DNA of 64,000 nucleotides from Aureobasidium sp. EXF-3400 (taxonomy: Eukaryota; Ascomycota; Dothideomycetes; Dothideales; Saccotheciaceae), in contig SWBL01000095.1 in assembly GCA_024195585.1 (NCBI GenBank), positions 1 to 64,000 of the forward strand. The letters are read 5' to 3'. A program made the translations under genes and the position numbers. This document shows, piece after piece, positions 48,541-58,572 of this stretch; the stretch's first letter is position 1; every line of letters starts with the position of its first letter. Below the pieces are notes generated by a model. That model was not told where the DNA came from. It was given only the letters and a program-made list of their open reading frames with translations, and searched no databases.

Positions 48541-49700
48541 CTAGTATCCCACAACTGGGGTGCCGCAGAAGAAACCCCCAACCTTGATTCCACTCTCCAA
48601 GTCCTCCAATTTCTTCTCAAATTTGCGGTGTTTACCTGTCCAGTTGCCGTCGGTCTTGATGTGGAGTCGGAGTTCGTTTGCTATGCATGTGGAAATGGTG
48701 AAGGGATGCCATTGCCAACGACCTAGAACTGGCACTTGCAGCAAGACATATTGTCCTGCTTTGTATTCGAAATTGCGAGATGCGGGCATCATGACGGTAA
48801 TGCGCACAGTCTCCTTGTTCAGAACTTCGAGATATGCGGACAGGGGTGAGAAGCTATTGCAAGTTCTTACAATTCATTCAATGAGCACCAGGAGGACGGG
48901 GAAAGCTAAGAAGTAGCCCATCATTGGCCATTGCAGGTATCCCACCGTGCCGTGGACCATCAGGAAGGCAGATATAGGGAACATAAGTAAGTGTCCAAGC
49001 TGGAAAGCCTCGTACGATTTGCGGCGAACCTAAGGTAAGCTCGTTGCACCAATGACCCAGAAAAGGCCGATGGTAACAAGACCTGTCCATCCAGGAAGTG
49101 ATCGTGTCCAAGCCCTGTAGGGCCTTGGCACAGCATCAGGACCAAGAAAAGCAGCGACTCCATCCTGTTGAGCAGGTCGACTGGCATAAAGCATACTGCC
49201 GTTCAGATGACCGATAGCATGGAGTGAAGCAAATACCAACGCGACGATGCTCATTTTGATATGGAACGCTTGCGAGAGATCCCAATTGAAAAACCTCGAG
49301 ATCCAGTAAAAGCGTCGTAGAGCAGTGCTTAGCCAGCGACACATGGACAGTACCAGGAAGAACATTGTCGGGTACAACACTCCAGCAGATGTCTTTGCCA
49401 ATATCGTACCCTAACCAAAAGTCTCCCTGTGAGGCGCTGTGGTGAGGTACTTGACCAATTGCCAAGTTCCGAAGGCAACTTGCATGCCGACGACGAGAGC
49501 GAGAAAGCCATACTCTGGTCCATGGACTTCCCAATGAGCGCGAAGGCGTCTTGCGCAGCTCCTCCGCGAGACTCCGAGTCTTGGACAGAAGGAACAAGGA
49601 TTTTGCCAAGGACGGATCTCTTCTTCAACCATGAATCCAGCAAGCTGAGTAGCGGACTGGATTAGTACTGTGGCCGAAGCCATGAGTGCAAGCAAATAGA
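48541..49700 (-). pseudogene. truncated NADPH-oxidase/ferric-reductase-like pseudogene
   Basis: One minus-strand frame runs through recognisable family blocks interrupted by stops: FGTWQLVKYLTTAPHRE, stop (TAG, 49411-49413), LAKTSAGVLYPTMFFLVL, FHIKMSIVALVFASLHAIGH with both haem-type His, SLP-stop (TAG), VRRKSYEAFQLGHLLMFP with the second His pair, LVLIE-stop (TGA), then VRITVMMPASRNFEYKAGQY and the FAD motif WHPFTIST. It ends at TPVVGY with no NAD(P)H-binding domain, so the 3' part is lost. The three stops replace single residues with no shift. One fits Trp to TAG and one Arg to TGA, as expected from C-to-T or G-to-A change. The N-terminal limit is uncertain. Confidence 0.85.
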
Positions 49701-49810
49701 GGGTTTTGAGGCTCGTCGTAGAGAAGCGCCCATGAGCTTGATGGAGCTAGGAATGATGTACAGTGCGAGATTGAGCGAAAGTTGACAGGGAACCTGCCGT
49801 ATATGTTCCT

Positions 49811-51307
49811 TCATGACCACTCTGAGGAGTCCGAGCCCAATGGCTTCGGCATGATATCCCAACCAACCTCACAGCCACTGATCTTGGCGCTGTGTTTGAC
49901 TGCGGTCATACGTCCAAAACCTGTCTCTCTAGTCTCCAGGTATTCAGCAGGCAAATCTGCTTGCTTCTTGTAGTCTTTGCATCGGAATCCGCTGGGTCCA
50001 GGATATTGTCCAAGACTGCGAAGGTACTTCATCGTGCCAGCCAGAGAAACGTCGACCCGCCAGGCGCCACCGCGTACGATTCGGCGGTAAAACGCTGTGA
50101 TGACACCGGTCGCAAGCAGATAACCACTTGCGTGATCCAGCGCTTGACATGGTAGTGGACGAGCCGACTCACCTTGGTCCGCGTGTTGAGCCTCCGAGAC
50201 ATTCATTCCTGAACACGTCTGAACCAATGAGTCAAATCCACGTTGATTTGCCCATGGACCGTTCGATCCGAAAGCTGACATGTTGGCTACCATGATATTT
50301 GGGTTGACTTTCATCAGTTCCTCGGGAGACAGACCATATCGTGCGAGACTACCTGGTCGATAACCTTGAATGAAGACATCACAGTTTTTGATGAGTTGCG
50401 AGAGTTTGATCCTGTCCGCTGCATCATGAATGTCCAGCTGTACTGTGCGTTTCCCACGTCCAAACTCGCGGTCTATGTCGGGCAGGTCCGGTAGATGTGG
50501 AGATGTTACCCAGATCACGTCGGCGCCATGAGCAGCCAATGTCTTTCCGCACAGGGGAGCGGCTATCACACGGCTCATCTCTACAACACGTAGGCCCTGG
50601 AGGCATTTGACTGCTCCTTTAGGCATATGATCTGGGAAGCCTGCCTTGCTTTCAGATAGTATCGGCTGGATCGAAATTGGAAAGTCTGCAATGGCTCTTG
50701 ATTGTGGTAAGGCATCCCACTCTTTGTATGAACGCAAGGCATAAGCGGCGAGTTTACCTTTGATAGTTGCCGCATCTTCCAGTCCAAGGCTTCGCCAATT
50801 CGCTATCTTGTCGGCGAATTGTTCTCGAGTTGATCCCAGAGGAAGACCGACCAGCTGTAGCATACCATTTGAGTGGTTCGGGAAAGAATCATGGACACGA
50901 ATGTAGCCATCAGCAGTTTGATGAAGTTCTCCTATTGCATTAGGTTTTGCTGCAGGTCGCTGTCCGTCAATGGCATAGAACCGCTCAGATTTGAACTCGA
51001 TGATCGCATGCTGAAGAGGAACTTCGACTCGCGGCACTTGGACATGGTTGCGCAAAGCATAGATCTGAGCAGCGGCAAGAGCAGACAAGGCAATGGAGCT
51101 TTGCGCGAGAACTCCTAGACGGAAAGATGATGGCAATGCTGGTGCGCTGTTGCCATCCAGCTGAACACGCGACAAGGCTTCTGACGGCAGGTCAAGGCCC
51201 GTCCATAGCTCCTCAACAACGTCAGATGCTTCATGCGAGGTGCGGTCCACCGTCACGAGGCCCTCCGCCGAGACGCCTGTACAGCCACTCTTCGTGCCGT
51301 GCTCCAT
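49811..51307 (-). CDS. family III CoA-transferase (CaiB/BaiF type)
   Basis: A single exon of 498 aa. The N-terminal part (about residues 55-210) and the main domain starting VKCLQGLRVVEMSRVIAAP form the interlocked family III fold. Signatures: GADVIWVTSPHLPDLPDIDR, GKRTVQLDIHD, DVFIQGYRPGSLARYGLSPE, SAFGSNGPWANQRGFDSLVQ and ALDHASGYLLATGV, whose Asp corresponds to the acyl-anhydride-forming Asp of formyl-CoA transferase. Role: moves CoA between carboxylic acids, or acts as a racemase-like enzyme; the substrate is unknown. The first 50 residues carry no recognised domain. No targeting signal is obvious. It lies next to the oxidase pseudogene, with no visible functional link. Confidence 0.9.
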   Translation of the reverse strand: MEHGTKSGCTGVSAEGLVTVDRTSHEASDVVEELWTGLDLPSEALSRVQLDGNSAPALPSSFRLGVLAQSSIALSALAAAQIYALRNHVQVPRVEVPLQHAIIEFKSERFYAIDGQRPAAKPNAIGELHQTADGYIRVHDSFPNHSNGMLQLVGLPLGSTREQFADKIANWRSLGLEDAATIKGKLAAYALRSYKEWDALPQSRAIADFPISIQPILSESKAGFPDHMPKGAVKCLQGLRVVEMSRVIAAPLCGKTLAAHGADVIWVTSPHLPDLPDIDREFGRGKRTVQLDIHDAADRIKLSQLIKNCDVFIQGYRPGSLARYGLSPEELMKVNPNIMVANMSAFGSNGPWANQRGFDSLVQTCSGMNVSEAQHADQGESARPLPCQALDHASGYLLATGVITAFYRRIVRGGAWRVDVSLAGTMKYLRSLGQYPGPSGFRCKDYKKQADLPAEYLETRETGFGRMTAVKHSAKISGCEVGWDIMPKPLGSDSSEWS

Positions 51308-52289
51308 ATGTGCGCGTTATAGCGTGAGGAGAAGTCAGGTAAACAGCAATCCTGGAGGTAGTGATGCTTTCAGTGAGTCATGCTCGGAAAGGACAGTATC
51401 CGGTAAGACTCGGGAAATCGCCATAGCGTCGACCGAAGGGCGGAGATCAGGAAGTGGAGAGGAAGACTGAGCGGAGAATTGGGCGGGGAGTTTGGCGGAG
51501 TTCGCTCAATGCGGTCGCAGCCGAAAACTCGATCGACATGCCAAGCTTGAGGCTTCACACTTTCCGCAACGTCTTCCTGCCTTCTCTTTTCCCGTCTTTG
51601 CTCGTCTACACACGATGCGAAAATGTATACGAGTAGCTCATGACCGATCGCAGAGGCAGTTCAGGGTCTCTGACTCAACGGATAATCGAATTGACTCCTG
51701 ATCATAGTCCGATCAGTGTTGTCCTTAATGATTGAGGTTGCTGTTTGATGTCCGCTGTCCGTCGCAAGCGTTCCACCTACGACATTGCCAAGCCGACTCG
51801 GTTCAAGCCACCTCTTAAACGACATGCACACTGCATGTAACAACGATCGAGACTCCACATGGCTCGCTTCGTTGTCTCAATTTCAGTCTCGTGGTCTGAA
51901 CGGACGCCTTGGTCAAACTTGTTTACAGGGATCCGCATGCTCCATCGCCCCGCAATCAAGGCCCGTGGGGAATCGAACCACGACTATCATCTGGAGACAA
52001 GGACCGTGCCACCTTGATGCCGTGATTGTCTTCCGACTTTCGGCATGGAAAACAGGACCGCATCGCCGTTTGCACACATTCCGTTGTCCGACCATGTCTG
52101 TCTTTTCTGACTCGTTGACGACCGATCATGTAAGTTGGTGTTTAGGTTCAAGCCTCGGCAATAGCGAGCACTCCACTGCTTGATCTCTACTGTGCCCTAG
52201 TGGTGGCTCAGTGATGGAGAAACTCGTGTATAAGAAGGTCCGTTGCGGCCACAGTCGATAGCTTTGGAACCATCAGAATCTAGTTCGAG
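51308..52289. other. intergenic, divergent promoters
   Basis: Between the CoA-transferase (-) and the beta-glucosidase (+). A sequence resembling the TTCGA B-box of a tRNA occurs near 51969-51979, but the arms do not pair. No gene is supported. Confidence 0.55.
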
Positions 52290-54912
52290 ATGTACACTCT
52301 CAAGTCCAGTGTCGCCGCTCTTGTCCTGCTTGGACAGGGTATCGCTGCTCAGAACAGTTCCTCTTCTTCCTGGGACCATTCCCTTTATACCAGCAGTCCA
52401 GGTGTCTTTCCCACCCGTGTGTCTATCTTCTCTCATACGCGGTGGCGGTACTGATCTGATATAGCAAACACAACTGGCATCGGTTGGGAGGATGCTCTCC
52501 AGAAGGCAAAGCAATGGGTTGCCCAATTGACCCTCGAGGAGAAGGTTGGCGTTCTCACCGGAGAGCCGAAAGGCCCTTGCATTGGTGAGTTGAGCATCTT
52601 TCAATTCTCATCCAATGCTCACATATACAGGAAACATTGCTCCCATTCCCCGCATTGGATTCCCTGGTCTCTGCTTACAAGATGGCCCTCTGGCTATCAG
52701 ACAAGCAACATATGCATCTGTCTTCCCAGCAGGTATCGCGGCTGCTTCATCGTGGGATCGTGACCTTATTCGTCAAAGAGGAGAGTATCTTGGAGCCGAG
52801 TTCAGAGACAAAGGCTCACATGTGATGCTGGGCCCCGTGGTAAGATAATCAACAATGTGCTCCAACATTAGTCGGTATCGTGCTAATTTAGCTGTGCAAT
52901 ATAGTCTGGGCCACTTGGAAGATCAGCCGACGCCGGTCGCGGCTGGGAAGGTTTTTCTCCCGATCCATACCTTACCGGTGTGGCTATGCAAGAGACCATT
53001 GAGGCAGTTCAAGAAGCTGGTGTCCAAGCTTGTGCAAAGCATTTTATCGGTAATGAGCAGGAGACTCAGAGAAATCCTAGTCTTTCACCCTCGAACAAGA
53101 CCATCGAGGCTGTTTCGGCAAATATCGATGACAGAACTATGCACGAGCTATACCTGTGGCCATTCGCCAATGCTGTCAAGGCTGGTGTTGCCTCTATGAT
53201 GGTCAGTCAATGGTTTTGAGTGAGTGCGCTAAACGATGCTAACAGTCGAAAAGTGCTCTTACAACAGACTGAACGGCTCCTATGCTTGTCAAAACAGCAA
53301 GGCCATCAACGGTCTTCTCAAGGAAGAGCTAGGCTTTCAAGGTTATGTCATGTCTGATTGGGGTGCAACTCATGGCGGCGTCGCCAATGCCCAAGCTGGC
53401 ATGGATATGGACATGCCTGGCACCATCGCATTCTTCCAGGCTGGAACATCTTACTGGGGACAGAACCTCACTAATGCTGTCAACAACGGCACCGTCCCAG
53501 AGTCGAGAATTGATGACGCCGCCCACAGAATCATGACCCCTTACTTCTTCCTTGGACAGGACCAAGACTACCCTCGGATTGACCCTAGCAGTGGTGATAT
53601 CAACATTCTTGGCATCAAGCCATACCTTGACACTTTCCAGTACGGAGAAGCGAACGTCGACGTCCGCAGTAACCATGCAGATCTAATTAGAAAATTGGGA
53701 TCAGCTGGAACTATTCTTCTGAAGAACACAAATAACGCCTTGCCTCTAAACAAGCCAAAGAACATTGCTGTCTTCGGTAACGATGCTGCTGACCCAGAGA
53801 ATGGACTGTACTCTTTGTCTTTGGTTGGTAACGGAGACTACGAGTACGGTCATCTTCCGGTCGGGGGTGGGTCTGGCACAGGCCGTCTTACCTATCTCTC
53901 CACACCTTTGGACGCCCTCAAGGCCCGTACCAAACAGGATGGCACCCTCCTGCAGTGGAACATGAACAACACCCTCCTGACCGATCCCACCCCAGGAGCT
54001 GCTTTTGGCGCAATTTTCCCGCATCCTGACACCTGCATTGTCCTCATCAAAACTTGGGCTGCTGAAGGAACTGACAAGGTAAACCTTTCACCTGACTGGA
54101 ATGGCACAGCAGTGGTCGAGTCAGTCGCAGCTTACTGCAACAACACGATCGTTGTTACACACACCTCAGGTCCGATCATCATGCCTTGGGCTGACCACCC
54201 TAATGTCACGGCCATCCTTGCAGCGCACTTCCCTGGAGAGCAGTCTGGAAACAGCTTGGTCGATGTCCTCTACGGTGACTATAACCCTAGCGGCAAGCTT
54301 CCTTACACCATTGCTCACAACGAGTCTGATTACGCCTTTGCTCGTGTCACCAACTCGACTGAGCTGGCGCTTACCGAAGACCCCAACGCGTGGCAAGCAG
54401 ACTTCAAGGAGGGTCTATTGATCGACTACCGCCACTACGACTACTACAACCTTTCTGTGCAGTACGAGTTCGGATATGGTCTTTCGTACACAAACTTCTC
54501 CATGTCTGATGTAAAGGTGGAGCGTCTTGCCCCCAAGAACCTGACTGCCCGTCCTGCCGATGCTGGTATCATGCCCGGTGGCAACCCCACTCTATACGAT
54601 ACCCTCTACGAGATCACTGTCAAGGTCAAGAACACTGGATCCATCGCTGGTGATGCCGTTCCTCAGCTCTACCTTTCTCAACCTGTTGATGCATCCTTTG
54701 GCCGTACACCTGTCCAGGTCCTGAGAGGTTTCGACAAGGTATCGCTTGGTGCTGGACAGACCAGAACCGTCACCTTCCCTTTGATGAGAAGAGACTTGAG
54801 CTTCTGGGATGCTGTGCAACAACAGTGGATCATTCCTTCTGGTCAGTTTGGTGTTAGAGCTGGATTCAGCAGCAGAGATATCCAAGTCACATCTGGCTTT
54901 AGTGTACTGTAG
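52290..54912 (+). CDS. secreted beta-glucosidase, glycoside hydrolase family 3
   Basis: Five exons: 52290-52401, 52465-52584, 52631-52839, 52905-53201 and 53254-54912, giving 798 aa. Signal peptide [20 protein letters not shown]. The GH3 N-terminal TIM-barrel begins [13 protein letters not shown], with [32 protein letters not shown] and the nucleophile Asp in [12 protein letters not shown]. The C-terminal sandwich domain follows ([30 protein letters not shown]) and then the fibronectin-III-like domain ([20 protein letters not shown]). Many N-glycosylation sequons. Reaction: release of beta-D-glucose from cellobiose and other beta-glucosides outside the cell. Exon junctions match phase and conserved family sequence. 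It fits the biomass-use theme of the window. Confidence 0.94.
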
Positions 54913-55039
54913 ATATCGCATGGCGGAATTGGGCAGAAGTTTCACATTTCGAGGAAATCTAAACGCATTTGTATTCCTGTTCCGTCGATCTCCCGCCTCT
55001 AGTTCTGTCGTGCCATTTCGCGGGCAAGCCGAACTAGGA

Positions 55040-56127
55040 CTAGGATCCATTGTTTGGGGTACCATTGGATACGAAGACTATCATCACAGCAGCGAAACTG
55101 TTGGGATCATCAGCAAAAGCTAGTGCAACCCGGAAAATGTTGGACTCACGCAGCGGTCGCAGAGAAAATTTCCATTCTCTTGGTCTTGGTGAAGCAGCTC
55201 AATAAGAACGAAACGGCTCCTGTGATTATGCACACTAGTGCTATACGAATCAAGGGTGGCTTCACAAAATAGAGAACCAGAATGGCGAGAGTCGGCAGTA
55301 GCGAGGAAGCTGATATACTGAGTAATCCAGCCAGTGTTTCGATCAGCCCGTCATCGTACTCTGTGATCACAGTGCTTGAAATTCTCTGCAGTGGCTAGGT
55401 CAGCGGGTTTGGTTTGCTGGCTTGTTGCGGTTTTGTAATCACTTGTTTACGCTGGCCCCAGAGCCTGTAATGAAGCGAGATGAAGATGCCATATATCATC
55501 TCGAAGAATATGTCTCTTTGCTCGATTTTCGACAGGCATACATGATCGAAACGGCTGGGTGCCCAAATAGTACGTTCAGAAGCAGTGAAATAGTCGTTGG
55601 ATGACAACCAGACCCGCAGATTTTCATGGTCTTTGGCCGATAGGTTTTGTACTTCGCCCAGTCTGGCCATTCGCAGGAGCGCATCATCTGCAACGAGTAT
55701 TCAGCAAGTCTGGGCGTTTGACAAAAGACCTCTAGACCATACGATATCTCTCGAGCTTGAGATCGATCTCCTTGAGAAGCTTTCCTCGAACGGTCACGTT
55801 CTGTTCCATCTCCTCGAAGCTAAGAGAATGCGTCTCTCCGCCGTCGCTATTGGTGTCAAGCTCCCGCACTCGTTCAAGTCGCTGTTCGAGCCAGTGCAGT
55901 TCTGATTGCATTCGCAGTAGATTGGTCAAACTCAGCTCTTTGAAGGAGCTGAATATTGCGGTCGTGGGCGCCTTACACATAAATTGAGCAACCTCAGTAT
56001 ACCCTCCAAGCTTGGGGGCTACTTGCTCCACCCGAATCTGCTCTTGATTACCCGTTGAGCCATTCGTCGACGTTGTCGCAGAGGTCTCGATATGGTGTAC
56101 CGTTACGCCTTCGAGTTCGCTTGACAT
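55040..56127 (-). CDS. DUF6594-family membrane protein
   Basis: Four exons right to left: 56127-55743, 55687-55443, 55385-55150 and 55097-55040, about 307 aa. The family start is clear: GGYTEVAQFMCKAPTTAIF, then FKELSLTNLLRMQSELHWLE, a helical region of about 150 residues (predicted coiled coil), and C-terminal hydrophobic segments (SASSLLPTLAILVLYFV, LIRIALVCIITGAVSFLL). The last exon restores the conserved end FAAVMIVFVSNGTPNNGS. DUF6594 proteins are abundant in filamentous fungi; function is unknown, and a membrane-anchored signalling role is speculation. Convergent with the GH3 gene, with 127 bp between stops. Confidence 0.85.
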
Positions 56128-56687
56128 AGTGTTGTGTCCACATTTCAATTGCACGGGGAGCCGGTCGAGAGATTTAAATATCATGTAGGTGGCTGTGCCG
56201 CTTCAGCCTCACGAAGCGTCATGCGCTGAAACATTGCGCTATTACCTTGAGCAGGGGCTGAATGCACTCGGCGTTCTGCAAGCCCAAAGACTTATCAATG
56301 AACAGTCTGGATTCAGTGAGGTGTGGAGAGGGGCGCATGATAGGCTTGCATATTGGGGGCCAAAAAGCCACCGCCACGGCTTGTGATGAGGCATCAAGCC
56401 AATGGCTGCAAACGCAGGACCTTGCCAACAGATCCCGATAACACGAACAGACGATAACAATCGATTGGCAATATTCGAAGTGCAAGAGACATTCACAACG
56501 GACAGAGCGAGCTATTTAACATCTACGCCCGGTATCTACATTCTGGGTATGTCTGAGCATAAGCGAGAAGTGTGGACGAGCCTACTGGAACCCTCGAGCA
56601 TATCAACGCTCGAGATGTTTGGGTTTGATGTCGAGCTCTGGAGCCTTTTAGATGTCTGGGAGTTCGCTTTACTGACAACCTAGAGAA
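56128..56687. other. intergenic, no gene seen
   Basis: Promoter side of the DUF6594 gene and the 3' flank of the next minus-strand gene. Confidence 0.55.
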
Positions 56688-58095
56688 TTATTCGCCGTAT
56701 GTGAAAGCTTCCTGGATTCTTCTTGCGGCATCTCGTGTCCATCCAAGGTTGCTGGACACCCAATCACGGTCTGTATCGGACAATGCTTGCTGCGAGTCTT
56801 GGTGTCCGCTCAATTGACGCAGAAGAGCATCTCTTCGTGTTGTTGGTACGATGATCTCGTCCATCCATGACCAAGTGTTGCTCTGACTACAGCGATGGAT
56901 AGCCATGAGCATGGCCACACGTCCTAGAGTCCAAGTCAAAATGTGATGCAGAATGACATCTCGATGACTTGCCTGGAAAATCAAGCCCCCACACTTCGAC
57001 GCCTAGATCGTTGTTCCTCATAAATTTGTGGATGACGCGGTCGCCCAAGTTTGTGACAAACACTACCGCCCAATCGAACAGCATGAATATCACCAGGGCC
57101 ACGCCATCCCATCCTTTTTGTGCGGCTGCAAAAGTCATTGCCAGTAGCTGTAGTACGTCTGCACATCGAAACCACATGACTAGCCATGGCGAGGCTGGGC
57201 TATCGATTGCTATCATGTGTTTGTTGAGAAGACCGTCGATGACACCGCGGTCTCCTACGTACAGGTCCCAGATATAGCTGTTTGAGTGGGTGGCGCATAA
57301 CATGCATCCATCTGGCCGCGCTCCCCCAGACTCGTCTCTCTCATTGCTCTTCAAAAAGTTGGTCACTCGTCGGAATTTGACCATGCGACAAGCAACAGTC
57401 GAGACTGTGCTGATGACAAGGCAGGCGCACGTCCCGAACAGGCCGTACAATCCGAGCACTGCTGCTACGCCGATCGCAACAAGCACATATAGAGTTGTTG
57501 CCAGCGGTTTGTTTTGCCATTCTGACAGTATGTCCGTCGACGATCTCTTGTAGTCTTTACGTCTGCACTGGAAGATACGAAGGCGTTGGGGTCTCCGAAA
57601 CTGAGTCTCCGTTGCTTTCTGCCGTACAGTCGTGGTCTCGGTAGGCGATGCCGAAGACGATGCTTTGTGCTCCTGGTTCTGATGCTTCAAGGTTTCGGAT
57701 CTGGACTCTCGAGCGATGGCAGAGACTGGGAGGATGTGTCTGGCCAGTGCATCTGTCATGATCTCGCTCGCCGCGCCATTAGCAGAAGGAAAGCTACCGC
57801 CATGCATGACATCCCAAACTCTTTTGTTTGCGGCGCTAGTCTGGTCCAGAAGCTTTCCAGGATTCTCGAGCAGTCGTGAGATGCTGTGCGCGGTACCGAG
57901 ACGAGGGAAAATATCCGTTGGAAGTCGGCTAAGCAGTGACACTCTGCCAACAAGCTCCGCGTCGAATCTTGGATTCGCAAGGTGTAGAATCAGTGGTATC
58001 AAAGCCGCCCACTCAGCAACGATGGTTGGAAGGTCAGTCAGAGAGAAGAAGAAGGTGACTCCCAAGGAGCCTAGGGCTGCTGTAGAACTGCTCAT
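56688..58095 (-). CDS. fungal multi-pass membrane protein of unknown function
   Basis: Two exons right to left: 58095-56973 and 56923-56688, 452 aa. The intron has a GC donor (GCAAGT) and acceptor TAG (49 nt); splicing gives the conserved WGLDFPG joined to RVAMLMAIHRCSQSNTWSWM and then DEIIVPTTRRDALLRQL. Reading through without splicing gives a different, non-conserved tail. Membrane segments: about residues 10-40, 195-240 (LYVLVAIGVAAVLGLYGLFG) and 315-350. A typical family stretch CMLCATHSNSYIWDLYVGDR and GLLNKHMIAIDSP precedes QKGWDGVALVIFML. Head-to-head with the HET-domain gene (477 bp apart). Function unknown. Confidence 0.82.
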
Positions 58096-58572
58096 CCCAG
58101 CTCCTTGAATGCAGTTTGGAAAGACTGGATCACGGCGAATTGATAAGGCGAAGACCGATGCTTGTTATATGCAGCCACGGCGCTTAGATATCAGGCCCGT
58201 TCACCGCCCCTCCAGAAGGAAGTCCGCATCGCCATCAGACTCGACCACAGCTGAGGTTCAGGGGGAGTATGGGAGCAAAGGCGTGTTGCAAAAGCCTTGC
58301 CTTGAAACCCATAATTGTTTCTCAGAACGACAAAATCTACGCTCTAAAGAACTGTCAATTGGTGGGCGCATCATCCGAGACTGCGAAGTCGAAGGACGTA
58401 GGTGCATGAGGGGTACATGCGAACCCGCTTCTCGTTTGCAGAATAAGCGGGAAAGTATGCCAGCACGGCGCCAGGCAAGTGTTGTCCATCTCTTCTTACG
58501 TTACATCTCATGTTTCTTCAAGAGAGACACAGTTGTTTCTGCACTTGGTCTGGAAAGTAGGATTTGTGGACG
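58096..58572. promoter_or_regulatory. shared divergent promoter region
   Basis: 477 bp separate the start codons of the membrane protein (-) and the HET-domain protein (+). There is no conserved gene between them; possible bidirectional promoter, inferred only from the arrangement. Confidence 0.5.

Noticed and set aside
51940..52030. tRNA-like element (B-box GGTTCGATTCC on the minus strand)
   Set aside because: The B-box matches, but the T-stem has mismatches, the spacing to an A-box-like sequence is too short and no acceptor stem pairs.
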